In this document: positions 11,495 through 21,398 of the stretch, piece by piece
Layout of the letters: every line of letters begins with the position of its first letter
Position numbering within the stretch: position 1 is the stretch's first letter
Source of the DNA: Pseudomonas sp. GM21
Lineage (GTDB): Bacteria; Pseudomonadota; Gammaproteobacteria; Pseudomonadales; Pseudomonadaceae
DNA: 63,128 bases
Reading direction: 5' to 3'
Assembly (NCBI RefSeq): GCF_000282215.1
Contig: NZ_AKJS01000086.1
Coordinates: forward strand, 1-63,128
The notes under the pieces: generated by a model
What the model was told of the DNA's origin: nothing
Database searches by the model: none
The model's input: the letters and a program-made list of their open reading frames with translations, nothing else
Translations under genes and position numbers: made by a program

Positions 11495-12097
11495 ATGTTG
11501 AAAATCGTCCACCTGCTAACGGGCGCAGCCGCCCTGCTGCTGTCCTTCATCCCCAGCCTGCGAGCTGAAGCGGTCCCTTACCTGCAACAACCCGATGCGC
11601 TGTACCTGGCGTTTTTCGGCCTGCTGAACCTCACCCTTGCTCCGGTTATCCCTTACTGGAACAAAGGCCCGCGCCATCAACTGCAAAACCTGGTCAGCGT
11701 GCTGCTGGTTCTGGCGGTCTTCCTGCAAGTTCTGACCTTGCTCGCACCGATGCCTGAAATCGCCGGTCAACCTGCCGTCCTCTTCAGCCTGCTAGCTGCC
11801 CTGTTCGCCGTTTTACTGCACCTGAGCATCAGCTTCTACAAATCTTCACCGGCCACCGCCTCGCCAAGCTATGACATGAGCAACCGCGATACTGGCACCG
11901 TCAAGTGGTTCAACACCTCCAAAGGCTTCGGCTTTATCTCCCGCGATTCCGGCGATGATATTTTCGTGCATTTCCGCGCCATTCGTGGCGAAGGTCACCG
12001 CGTTCTGGTCGAAGGCCAGCGTGTGGAGTTCTCCGTCATGAATCGTGACAAAGGCCTGCAAGCCGAAGATGTGATCGCCGCCCTGCCGCGTCGCTGA
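11495..12097 (+). CDS. Membrane protein with C-terminal cold-shock domain
   Basis: Protein of 200 aa with two parts. Residues about 1-115 hold four hydrophobic segments (about 5-22, 36-55, 66-88, 95-113), so this half is probably in the inner membrane. Residues about 132-200 are a complete CspA-like cold-shock domain: [19 protein letters not shown] carries RNP1 (KGFGFI) and DDIFVHF is RNP2. A tethered RNA- or DNA-binding role is inferred. I recall a cold-shock gene next to slyX in P. aeruginosa too. A strong bidirectional terminator follows directly. Confidence 0.88.
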   Translation: MLKIVHLLTGAAALLLSFIPSLRAEAVPYLQQPDALYLAFFGLLNLTLAPVIPYWNKGPRHQLQNLVSVLLVLAVFLQVLTLLAPMPEIAGQPAVLFSLLAALFAVLLHLSISFYKSSPATASPSYDMSNRDTGTVKWFNTSKGFGFISRDSGDDIFVHFRAIRGEGHRVLVEGQRVEFSVMNRDKGLQAEDVIAALPRR

Positions 12098-12109
12098 TTC
12101 AAGGCAAAA

Positions 12110-12144
12110 AAAACCGCGAACAGCCTGGCTGTTCGCGGTTTTTT
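12110..12144. terminator. Bidirectional rho-independent terminator
   Basis: AACCGCGAACAGC pairs with GCTGTTCGCGGTT with a very short loop. A poly-A tract precedes and a T run follows it, so it works on both strands, ending the cold-shock gene (+) and slyX (-). Confidence 0.92.
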
Positions 12145-12170
12145 ATTGCCTGCTTCTTTATCATAAAAAG

Positions 12171-12377
12171 TCAGTAATGCGGCGGTGGAGCCTCTTCTTC
12201 GAAGGTTTCGAATTGGCCGGCCATTTCCTCTTGTCGCTTGAGCAGTGCAGCCATTTGCAGCTGCAGGCGTTCAACCGCACGCTGCTGCGTCGCCAGCACA
12301 TCACTCAATGACTGAAGTGCGTCATCCTGAAACGCCAACTGGCTCTCCAGATCGGTAACACGATCTTCCAGGCTCAT
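12171..12377 (-). CDS. slyX: SlyX family protein
   Basis: Short coiled-coil protein of 68 aa beginning [20 protein letters not shown], with a heptad pattern over residues 3-52 and an acidic, proline-rich end (EEEAPPPHY) typical of SlyX. The molecular function is unknown; in enterobacteria it is adjacent to slyD. It starts three bases after the stop of the HIT gene, so the two are co-transcribed. Confidence 0.92.
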   Translation of the reverse strand: MSLEDRVTDLESQLAFQDDALQSLSDVLATQQRAVERLQLQMAALLKRQEEMAGQFETFEEEAPPPHY

Positions 12378-12380
12378 GAC

Positions 12381-12806
12381 TCAACCCTCCAGAAACGTAA
12401 AGTCTTCGGCTAATACCAGACGCAGTCGTTCGCGAATCGCTGCGATCTGCTCCGCTGCGTAGGGCGTGGCCGGCAGCTTGCCCCAGACCGGAGCAGGCCA
12501 GGCTGCATCGTCCCGCTTGCGCACAATCACATGCATGTGGAGCTGACTGACAACGTTACCCAACGCCGCGATGTTCAACTTGTCGGCATCGAACGAATCC
12601 TTCAGCGTTTCAGCCAACGCCGTTGTCTCCTGCCACAGCTGTTGCTGCTCGGCGACACTCAACTGAAATATCTCGCTGATATCGTCGCGACGAGGCACCA
12701 GGATGAACCAGGGGTAATTCGAGTCGTTGGACAACAGCAACCGACAGAGCGGGAAATCCCCGATCGGTAGTGTGTCTTGTTGAAGCCGTGGATCTAAAGC
12801 GAACAC
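12381..12806 (-). CDS. HIT-family nucleotide hydrolase
   Basis: Histidine-triad protein of 141 aa. The triad reads QLHMHVIVRK, the HxHxH-type motif that binds nucleotide phosphates, and YPWFILVPRR is typical of the bacterial subgroup. The start is placed at GTG 12804-12806 (FALDPRLQQDTLPIG), preceded by GGGAG at about eight bases; the open frame extends 78 codons further upstream, but that part has no recognisable protein sequence. Hydrolysis of AMP-linked substrates is the family activity; the substrate here is unknown. Confidence 0.88.
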   Translation of the reverse strand: MFALDPRLQQDTLPIGDFPLCRLLLSNDSNYPWFILVPRRDDISEIFQLSVAEQQQLWQETTALAETLKDSFDADKLNIAALGNVVSQLHMHVIVRKRDDAAWPAPVWGKLPATPYAAEQIAAIRERLRLVLAEDFTFLEG

Positions 12807-13680
12807 TGTGCGCACTCCCGCCGGGTTCTCATTTTTCAGCTTAGCGCCCCTTCCGAGGGACGGCGCACCAAGCGACAGGACAGCAGCATACCTGCGAACG
12901 GCACTGGCTTCACGAACAGACGCGCGCCCCGACATGAAGCATTTTTGCCGATACGCACCAATACAGAACCCATCATCAGACCAAAAACACCGAAATGACT
13001 GATTAACAACGAGGTGTTCGACTCGGACAAAAGACAGCACTGTATGAATTTCGTACAGTCATCAGAATTTTCTGCACCAAAACCGTACAGTGCGTCTACG
13101 CTGAGCGCGTCCGCATCCGCGATCTACTCACTTGCGGGGTGAACCGGTAACGTTTTTAATGGTCACGCCGTCGACCTGCATGCTGAGACACGACGCAAAC
13201 CTTTGCGTCAAGCCGAATAAAACGCGCTTGAAACACCCGGTTTTATGAGGTTTTTACAGCGAGTAGCAGGCCAGAAGAAAAAAAGGCAACAAAGTGATGA
13301 TTTGTGCACGTTTGTTGCATTCACACCCACATCGCCTTGAATACCTCCGCGGGATGTGGAAGGCTCAAGGCTAATAAAAACAGCGGCAGGGTTGCCCGAT
13401 GGAGATTCAAACGTTGCACCAAGGGACTCTTTTTACCGAAGTTCAAGCCCTGGAAAACAACGCTAAAGTTGCCGGCCCGCTTGCATTGATGCTGTAAATT
13501 TGCGACATCTACCGACTTGTTTGCGACAGGGTCGTAAAGAAGCCGAAAGGATAGATACGCAAGTATCGCCAATAGAGTCGGCGTGATATAAGTTTGCGCC
13601 GACACAAAAAGAAAGAGCCGCCCAGATAATAAATCAGGTGGGACGGCAGTACTCTTCTAAAACCAAAGGAGCAAATCACG
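12807..13680. other. 874-base non-coding interval upstream of oprD
   Basis: No convincing gene is present: the open frames in it lack ribosome binding sites and recognisable protein sequence. It holds an inverted repeat at 13039-13059, a basal ribosome binding site AGGAG nine bases before oprD, and a moderately AT-rich stretch (about 13230-13330) suited to the oprD control region. OprD-family genes are often strongly regulated, which fits a long upstream region. Confidence 0.5.
13039..13059. promoter_or_regulatory. Inverted repeat, possible operator
   Basis: ACTGTA and TACAGT form a perfect 6-bp inverted repeat with a 9-base spacer, and a further TACAGT half-site lies at 13086-13091. The CTGT...ACAG spacing (11 bases) is three longer than a LexA box, so LexA is unlikely. 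It lies 230 bases upstream of the HIT-slyX start and 620 bases before oprD. The bound protein is unknown. Confidence 0.3.
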
Positions 13681-15009
13681 ATGCGCGTGATGAAGTGGAG
13701 CATGATCGCACTGGCAGTTGCAGCAGCAGCCAGTACCCAGTTGGCTACGGCCGCACCTTTCGTAAGTGACCAGGCTGAAGCCAAGGGTTTTGTTGAAGAC
13801 AGCTCGCTGAACTTGCTGGTTCGCAACTACTACTTCAACCGTGACCGCAAAGATGGCGCTACTGACCAAAAAGACTGGACCCAGGGCATCTGGGGTAACT
13901 ACAGCTCCGGTTACACCCAGGGCCTGATCGGCGTAGGCGTTGATGCATTCGGTTACCTGGCAATCAAGCTGGATGGTACCGACGAAGAGGGCGGCACCGG
14001 CAACATGAGCCGCGACGCTGATGGCGAAGTCAATGACAGCCAAGGCAAAGCCGGCGGCGCCGTTAAAGTCCGCGTCTCCAAAACCGAGCTGAAATTCGGT
14101 GAAATGCAGCCAAGCACTGCTCCAGTGTTCGCTGTTGGCGGTTCCCGTATCCTTCCTCAAACTGCCACCGGTTTCCAACTGCAGAGCAGCGAAATCAACA
14201 ACCTTGACCTGGAAGGCGGTCACTTCTACTCGGCGTCCAGCCAGGACAGAAACGCTAGTGACGGCGGCCTGTGGGCTACCTACGCTGGCGTAGAAGCCAA
14301 CACCATCGATTACGCCGGCGGCAAATGGGGCGTCACCGATGCTCTGAGCCTTTCGCTCTACGGCGCCCAGCTCGATAACATCTGGAACCAGTACTACGCC
14401 AACGCGAACTACACCCTCGCACTGGGTGGCACTCAGTCCCTGAACTTCGACGGTAACATCTACAACACTCAGGACACCGGTAACGCTAACGCAGGCGAAA
14501 TCAGCAACACCACCTACTCGCTGGCCGCTGCTTACTCGTTCCTGAATGCGCACACCATCACCCTGGCCTTCCAGAAGGTTAACGGTGATGAACCGTTCGA
14601 CTACATCGGCGTGGGCAAGAACAACCGCGGTGGCGACTCGATTTTCCTCGCCAACTCCATTCAGTACTCCGACTTTAACGGTCCTGGCGAGAAATCGGCA
14701 CAAGCCCGTTACGACCTGAAAATGGCTGAGTACGGCGTTCCTGGTCTGAGCTTCATGACCCGTTACGTGTACGGTAAGGACATCGACGGCACCAACACTC
14801 CAGCGGGCAGCGCCTACGCTGGTCTGTACGGCGCAGACGGCAAACACCACGAAACCAACCTGGAAGTCAAATACGTCATCCAAAACGGCCCAGCCAAAGA
14901 TCTGTCCTTCCGTATTCGTCAAGCATGGCACTCCGCCAATGCTGACCAAGGCGAAGGCGATATCAATGAGTTCCGCCTGATCACCGACTACCCGCTCAAC
15001 ATTCTGTAA
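13681..15009 (+). CDS. oprD: OprD-family outer-membrane porin
   Basis: Substrate-specific beta-barrel porin of 442 aa. The signal peptide (about residues 1-24, ending ATA) is followed by FVSDQAEAKGFVEDSSLNLL, the OprD start. Signatures include GGSRILPQTATGFQLQSSE, GGDSIFLANSIQYSDFNGPG and the C-terminal strand NEFRLITDYPLNIL. It closely resembles P. aeruginosa OprD, which takes up basic amino acids and small peptides and admits carbapenems; the substrate here is inferred. The start ATG has AAGGAG nine bases upstream. As I recall, oprD lies near slyX and aspS in P. aeruginosa as well. Confidence 0.93.
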   Translation: MRVMKWSMIALAVAAAASTQLATAAPFVSDQAEAKGFVEDSSLNLLVRNYYFNRDRKDGATDQKDWTQGIWGNYSSGYTQGLIGVGVDAFGYLAIKLDGTDEEGGTGNMSRDADGEVNDSQGKAGGAVKVRVSKTELKFGEMQPSTAPVFAVGGSRILPQTATGFQLQSSEINNLDLEGGHFYSASSQDRNASDGGLWATYAGVEANTIDYAGGKWGVTDALSLSLYGAQLDNIWNQYYANANYTLALGGTQSLNFDGNIYNTQDTGNANAGEISNTTYSLAAAYSFLNAHTITLAFQKVNGDEPFDYIGVGKNNRGGDSIFLANSIQYSDFNGPGEKSAQARYDLKMAEYGVPGLSFMTRYVYGKDIDGTNTPAGSAYAGLYGADGKHHETNLEVKYVIQNGPAKDLSFRIRQAWHSANADQGEGDINEFRLITDYPLNIL

Positions 15010-15040
15010 TTGCAGAAAGTCAGCACCCGGTAATCAAAGA

Positions 15041-15068
15041 AAGGCCCATCTTCGGATGGGCCTTTTTT
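15041..15068 (+). terminator. Rho-independent terminator after oprD
   Basis: AAGGCCCATC and GATGGGCCTT form a perfect stem with a TTCG tetraloop, followed by T residues, 32 bases after the oprD stop. Confidence 0.95.
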
Positions 15069-15149
15069 GTTGGCTGCAACATTGCGCTCAAACAATCCGA
15101 TCCGTTCAGAACATGCCGGACTTAACAGTCAGACATGATCAAAAAACAA

Positions 15150-15992
15150 TCACTGCACCGCAGATTCCTGCACTACGCGAATAACCCGCTGCGGGAACGG
15201 GATGTCAATACCGGCAGTTTTCAAACGATCACGGGACTGTTCGTTGAACATGAACATCACATCCCAATAGTCGGCGGTTTTTACCCAGACTCGAAGCGAA
15301 AGAGTGATCGAACTGTCTCCCAAAGTAGAAACCACAGCCTGAGGTGCCGGATCTGCCAATACACGCGGATCTTTGGCCAGTTCCAGCAAAACTTCACGGG
15401 CCTTCTGCAAGTCCGCTTCGTAATCCACACCCACGTCAAATACTACTTTGCGCGTTGGTTGACGATTGGTATTGGTGATGATGCCATTCGACAAGTTGCC
15501 GTTGGGTACGATGATCGTTTTGTTGTCGCCGGTGCGCAGTACCGTGTGGAAGATCTGAATGCTGTCGACTGTGCCAGCAACACCTTGGGCTTCGATCCAG
15601 TCACCAATACGAAACGGACGGAACAACAGAATCAACACGCCGCCGGCGAAGTTTGCCAGGCTGCCCTGCAAGGCCAGACCGATGGCCAGACCCGCCGCAC
15701 CGATAGCCGCGACGAACGACGTGGTTTCCACGCCGATCATCGACGCTACGCTGACGATCAGCAAAACCTTGAGAATGATGTTCGCCAGGCTGCTGATGAA
15801 CCCTTGCAGCGCAAGGTCGGCGTTACGCAACGCCAACAGACCACCGAGCTTTTGCGTCACTTTGTTAATCAGCCACCAGCCGACCGCCAGGGTGATCACG
15901 GCCAGCAGTACACGACTGCCATATTCCATGATCATCGGGATCCAGGCCTGGGACATCTTGACCAGGTTGTTTACCTCAGCATTTAAGTCCAT
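15150..15992 (-). CDS. Small-conductance mechanosensitive channel, MscS type
   Basis: Inner-membrane channel of 280 aa, close to the length of E. coli MscS. Three membrane helices are visible (about residues 20-42, 62-85, 92-118); the pore-lining third helix is Gly/Ala-rich (AAIGAAGLAIGLALQGSLANFAGG). The cytoplasmic vestibule follows, with FRIGDWIEAQGVAGTV and VPNGNLSNGIITN, both characteristic. It releases solutes on osmotic down-shock. The ATG at 15990-15992 has AAGGAG nine bases upstream. It lies 140 bases downstream of yajQ on the same strand. Confidence 0.95.
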   Translation of the reverse strand: MDLNAEVNNLVKMSQAWIPMIMEYGSRVLLAVITLAVGWWLINKVTQKLGGLLALRNADLALQGFISSLANIILKVLLIVSVASMIGVETTSFVAAIGAAGLAIGLALQGSLANFAGGVLILLFRPFRIGDWIEAQGVAGTVDSIQIFHTVLRTGDNKTIIVPNGNLSNGIITNTNRQPTRKVVFDVGVDYEADLQKAREVLLELAKDPRVLADPAPQAVVSTLGDSSITLSLRVWVKTADYWDVMFMFNEQSRDRLKTAGIDIPFPQRVIRVVQESAVQ

Positions 15993-16132
15993 CTACGTTC
16001 TCCTTGATTTTCCGGTTATCCGGCACACAAAAAATAAAGCGACAGAAAAAGCGAGCCGTCTCCGGCCCGATCGTTTCTGCCGCTGCTTGGGCCTCGGACG
16101 CCGAAAGCGCCGAGAGGTTCCCGCGTCAGGTG

Positions 16133-17676
<1,544 letters not shown>

Positions 17677-17721
17677 GCAGCGGCTACGCTGGCCACTTGT
17701 TCCTTTTCAGCGACGAACCTG

Positions 17722-19758
17722 ATGCCATTGCGCCAGCGCCTCGAAAACCTCCCCGTCGGCCAAAAGTTGCTGGCCGCCCTGCTGGTGCTGTTGATCACCA
17801 TACTGCTGGTCGCCAATCTGACGTTCATCAGTGCGTCGTATTACATCTCCCAGGAAAGCATGGCCCCCCAGGCCTTGCAGACCATTGGCCGACTGGTGTC
17901 CAACCCCGGCATGGTGGCCGATGCCTTAAAGTCGCCACAAAACGCGGAACGTTTGCTCAACGAACTCGACAGCTACTCACCCCTTCGTGCGGCAGCCCTT
18001 TATGACGGCAAGGGCGAACGGCTGGCGCAGTTGCAGCATGGCGACAAACTGAGCCTGCCGAGGCACTTTCAGCAAATTGAAGCCTGGCAAGCGACCGAGT
18101 TTCGCAGCAATCAACTGATCACCCTGCCCCGTCCCGGCACAGAGCCCGGCCATTTACTGCTGGTGGCCAGCAGCGAGCTGCCGATGGCGTTCTACACCGG
18201 CACCCTGACTGCCAGCCTGGGCATTCTGATCTTCAGCGTGCTGTTGTGGCTGGTGATCGCCCGGCAAATCAAACGCCTGATCACGCGCCCGATCCATGAG
18301 CTCGAAGAACTGTCCCGGCAAGTGACCCGCGAGGAGAATTACGCGCTGCGGGCCTCCCGTGGCAACCACGACGAAATCGGCAGCCTCGCCGAGGCGTTCA
18401 ACACCATGCTCTCGCGAATCGAAGCCCGGGAGCAGCAACTCAAGCGCGCCCGAGATGACTCCCAGGCGGCTTACGACCAGGCTCAAGGCCTGGCCGAAGA
18501 AACCCGCCATACCAATCGCAAGCTGGAACTCGAAGTCCAGGTGCGCAGCAAAATTGAAAAGAAACTCACCGGTTTCCAGAACTACCTCAACAGCATCATC
18601 GACTCCATGCCGTCGGCGCTGATCGCCCTCGACGAACAGCTCTACGTGACCCAGTGGAATCAGGAGGCCAGCGCCCTGTCCGGCACGCGTCTGGACGAGG
18701 CCCTGAACCAGCCGATCTTCCTCGCCTTCGAACCGCTGAAGCCGTTTCTGCCACAGCTCAAGCAAACCGTCGAGCAGCACACCGTGGCCAAGATCGAGCG
18801 CGTGACCTGGTTCAAGGATGATGAGCCCAAACACTACGCCCTGACCTTTTACCCGCTGATGGGCGGTGCCGGGCGCGGCGTGGTGATCCGGATCGACGAC
18901 ATCACTCAGCGGCTGTCCCTGGAAGAAATGATGGTGCAGTCGGAAAAAATGCTCTCGGTCGGTGGCCTCGCCGCCGGCATGGCCCACGAAATCAATAACC
19001 CGTTGGGCGCGATCCTGCATAACGTGCAGAACATTCGCCGACGACTGTCACCCGATCTGCCGAAGAACATGGAGCAAGCCGAACAGATCGGTATCGAACT
19101 GGAAACGGTCAATCGCTACCTGCAAGTGCGCGAAGTGCCGAAATTGCTGGATGGCATCCAGCAGGCGGGGGCCCGCGCGGCGAAGATTGTCACGCACATG
19201 CTCAGCTTCAGCCGCCGCAGCACCCGGCAAATGGCCCCCTGTGATCTGCCGGCACTGATCGATCAAGCGGTGGAAATCGCCGGTAACGACTTTGACCTCG
19301 CGATCGGTTTCGACTTCAAGGGACAGGCGATCAATCGCCAGTTCGATCCGGATCTGGGTCCGGTGCCTGGCACGGCCAACGAATTGGAACAAGTGCTGCT
19401 CAACCTGTTGAAGAACGCGGCCCAGGCCATTCACCAGCGTGAGGACGACAGCGAACCGGGGCGGATCATTTTGCGGACCCGACTGAATCCGCCATGGGCG
19501 GAAATCCAGGTCGAGGACAATGGCATCGGCATGAGCGAAAACGTGCGCAAACGTACGTTCGAACCGTTCTTCACCACCAAGGAAATCGGCCAGGGCACTG
19601 GCTTGGGCCTGTCGGTCTCCTATTTCATCATCACCAACAATCACAAGGGCCAGATGGAAGTGCAGTCGACACCGGGCCAAGGCACCTGCTTCACCTTGCG
19701 TCTGCCCCTGTCGGGTACGCAGGTCGTTGCTCAAGAACTCAATCAGCTATCGAGGTAA
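17722..19758 (+). CDS. Membrane sensor histidine kinase (HAMP-PAS-HisKA-HATPase)
   Basis: Protein of 678 aa. Two membrane helices (about residues 17-38 and 158-182) bracket a periplasmic sensor region of about 120 residues. Next come HAMP (about 183-240), a coiled coil (to about 290), a PAS domain (about 290-400), the phosphoacceptor helix with His422 (GMAHEINNPLGAILHNVQ), and an ATPase domain with N box LLNLLKNAAQAI, G1 VEDNGIGM, F box FEPFFTTK and G2 GQGTGLGLSVS. No response regulator is adjacent, so it is an orphan here. It lies 45 bases after panE and three bases before the adenosyltransferase gene. Confidence 0.92.
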   Translation: MPLRQRLENLPVGQKLLAALLVLLITILLVANLTFISASYYISQESMAPQALQTIGRLVSNPGMVADALKSPQNAERLLNELDSYSPLRAAALYDGKGERLAQLQHGDKLSLPRHFQQIEAWQATEFRSNQLITLPRPGTEPGHLLLVASSELPMAFYTGTLTASLGILIFSVLLWLVIARQIKRLITRPIHELEELSRQVTREENYALRASRGNHDEIGSLAEAFNTMLSRIEAREQQLKRARDDSQAAYDQAQGLAEETRHTNRKLELEVQVRSKIEKKLTGFQNYLNSIIDSMPSALIALDEQLYVTQWNQEASALSGTRLDEALNQPIFLAFEPLKPFLPQLKQTVEQHTVAKIERVTWFKDDEPKHYALTFYPLMGGAGRGVVIRIDDITQRLSLEEMMVQSEKMLSVGGLAAGMAHEINNPLGAILHNVQNIRRRLSPDLPKNMEQAEQIGIELETVNRYLQVREVPKLLDGIQQAGARAAKIVTHMLSFSRRSTRQMAPCDLPALIDQAVEIAGNDFDLAIGFDFKGQAINRQFDPDLGPVPGTANELEQVLLNLLKNAAQAIHQREDDSEPGRIILRTRLNPPWAEIQVEDNGIGMSENVRKRTFEPFFTTKEIGQGTGLGLSVSYFIITNNHKGQMEVQSTPGQGTCFTLRLPLSGTQVVAQELNQLSR

Positions 19759-19761
19759 CCC

Positions 19762-20346
19762 ATGGGCTTTCGCTTGTCGAAGATTTACACCCGCACTGGC
19801 GACAAAGGCGAAACCGGGCTCGGAGATGGCCGCCGAGTGCCCAAGGACCACCCGCGGATCGAGGCCATTGGCGAAGTCGATTCGCTGAACAGTCAGGTCG
19901 GTGTACTGCTGGCTGGCCTGGCCGCAGAAAGCGTCACGTATCCGGGGTTGAACGAGGTAATCGAGGTTTTGGCGCCTTGCCAGCACCGGTTGTTCGACCT
20001 CGGCGGAGAGCTGGCTATGCCGGTGTACCAGGCGCTGGACGCGGCGGAAATCGAACGACTGGAGGCGGCGATTGATCAGTGGAATGAAGAGTTGGGGCCC
20101 CTGGAGAATTTCATTCTGCCGGGCGGTTCAGCGCTGATCGCTCAGGCCCATGTGTGCAGAAGCCTGGCGCGCAGCGCAGAGCGACGGTGCCAGCAGTTGA
20201 ATGCGATCGAGCCGCTGGCCGGGGTTGGATTGGCGTATATCAATCGGTTGTCGGATCTGTTGTTTGTGGTGGCGCGGGTGATTGCCAAGCGGCAGGGGGT
20301 TGCCGAAATTTTGTGGCAAGCGGCCGCAAAACCTAAGGCTTTATGA
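19762..20346 (+). CDS. Cob(I)alamin adenosyltransferase, PduO type
   Basis: ATP:cob(I)alamin adenosyltransferase of 194 aa that makes coenzyme B12. The N-terminal P-loop-like signature KIYTRTGDKGETGLGDG binds ATP; the later helices carry FILPGGSALIAQAHVCRSLARSAER, including the conserved Arg residues. It begins three bases after the kinase stop codon. Its stop codon is the first three bases of a nested palindromic repeat. No cobalamin riboswitch was seen upstream. Confidence 0.95.
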   Translation: MGFRLSKIYTRTGDKGETGLGDGRRVPKDHPRIEAIGEVDSLNSQVGVLLAGLAAESVTYPGLNEVIEVLAPCQHRLFDLGGELAMPVYQALDAAEIERLEAAIDQWNEELGPLENFILPGGSALIAQAHVCRSLARSAERRCQQLNAIEPLAGVGLAYINRLSDLLFVVARVIAKRQGVAEILWQAAAKPKAL

Positions 20347-20451
20347 TCGTTCCCACACTCCGCGTGGGATGCAGCAAGGGACGCTCCGCGTCCCAAAAGC
20401 GGACGCAGAGCGTCCAGGGATACATTCCCACGCGGAGCGTGGGAACGATCA
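20344..20451. repeat. Nested palindromic intergenic repeat (108 bp)
   Basis: The outer arms are TGATCGTTCCCAC at 20344-20356 and GTGGGAACGATCA at 20439-20451; the arms carry inner palindromes (CTCCGCGTGGGA, TCCCACGCGGAG). Between them lie two self-contained hairpins, GGGACGC-tcc-GCGTCCC (20378-20394) and GGACGC-aga-GCGTCC (20401-20415). It fills the whole gap between two convergent genes and could double as a terminator. A collapsed copy of the outer arms is found at 34132-34159. Confidence 0.9.
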
Positions 20452-20453
20452 GG

Positions 20454-21398
20454 TCAGGCCTCAGGCCAGAACGCCCGAATCCCCGCCACACCTTGCGCCC
20501 CGGCTTCCCAGGCTTGTTGCCGCTCTGCCGGCCCAACACCGCCCAACAGGAACACCGGCTTGCTGAAGCCTTCGATCAACACCGAAGCCTGCTCCCAACC
20601 CAACGGCTGCGCATCCGGATGTGTCTGGGTCTTTTGCACCGGTGACAGGGTCACAAAGTCCACGCCCATCTGTTCGGCCAACGCCAGTTCTTCAGCGTTA
20701 TGACACGAGGCTGCCAACCAGCGCGACGCTGGCAGTGGTCGACCCGCCGCCGCGTACTTGCGCAACTGGGCCGAGGTGATGTGCCAACCCGCGGACGGAA
20801 AATCGCCGAGCCATTCGAACGGCCCCTTGATCATCAGCTGCGCCTTGCCGGCACATAGCCCCGCCGCGTCCACCGCCAGGTCGCGATACTTGGGATCGTA
20901 GCCGTTGGGCGCCCGCAGCTGGATCAGTTTGATCCCGCCCGCGATGGCTTTCTGGATACCGCGCAACAAAGCCGGGGTTTCCAGGTCTTCCGGGGTAATC
21001 AAATATTCGGCCGGCAAGCGTGCGGCGGCGACGATGGGTTGATTGGCCGCCGGGAACTCATAGATCAACAGATCGCGCGGCGACACCCACTCCAACGGCT
21101 GACCTTCGGCGCCATGGGGTTCGCCGGTAAAGGTCGAGACTTCCCAGACGTCCAGCAATACGTGCTTGTCCGGGTAGTCGTGATGAACCTTGATCAGCGG
21201 TCGCGCGGCGCTGACCACAATACCCAGCTCTTCCTGAAGCTCACGGGTCAGCGCGGTTTCGACGGACTCGTTGTCCTCGACCTTGCCACCGGGAAACTCC
21301 CACAAACCACCCTGGTGCTGAGTGTCGGCACGGCGCGCAATAAGGATCTTGCCGCTGTGATCACGGATAACGGCGGCGGCTACGTGGACTCGTTTCAC
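20454..21398 (-). CDS. Nudix hydrolase fused to a ThiE-like domain
   Basis: Protein of 314 aa. Residues 1-130 are a MutT-type Nudix domain with the box GGKVEDNESVETALTRELQE followed by ELGI. Residues about 135-314 resemble thiamine-phosphate synthase (TMP-TENI barrel: LIQLRAPNG, WLAASCHNAEELALAEQ, DFVTLSPVQKT, FLLGGVGPA). The start is a GTG (21396-21398) with GGAGG about eight bases upstream; it overlaps the GST stop by four bases. As I recall this fusion is common in Pseudomonas. The Nudix half probably cleans 8-oxo-dGTP; the role of the barrel half is unproven, as it may have lost synthase activity. Confidence 0.9.
   Translation of the reverse strand: MKRVHVAAAVIRDHSGKILIARRADTQHQGGLWEFPGGKVEDNESVETALTRELQEELGIVVSAARPLIKVHHDYPDKHVLLDVWEVSTFTGEPHGAEGQPLEWVSPRDLLIYEFPAANQPIVAAARLPAEYLITPEDLETPALLRGIQKAIAGGIKLIQLRAPNGYDPKYRDLAVDAAGLCAGKAQLMIKGPFEWLGDFPSAGWHITSAQLRKYAAAGRPLPASRWLAASCHNAEELALAEQMGVDFVTLSPVQKTQTHPDAQPLGWEQASVLIEGFSKPVFLLGGVGPAERQQAWEAGAQGVAGIRAFWPEA

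Noticed and set aside
13039..13059. LexA (SOS) box
   Set aside because: CTGT and ACAG are 11 bases apart rather than 8, and the nearby genes are not SOS genes; recorded only as an unknown inverted repeat.
13657..14949. Long open frame (430 codons) opposite oprD
   Set aside because: It lies wholly antisense to a porin with clear similarity, has no ribosome binding site or recognisable protein sequence, and follows from the codon bias of the real gene.
19762..20346. Cobalamin riboswitch before the adenosyltransferase
   Set aside because: The gene starts three bases after the kinase gene, leaving no room for a leader, and no B12-box was seen inside the kinase gene.
20344..20451. CRISPR or attachment site
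   Set aside because: It is a single nested palindrome with a collapsed copy elsewhere, not a series of repeats and spacers, and no integrase is nearby.
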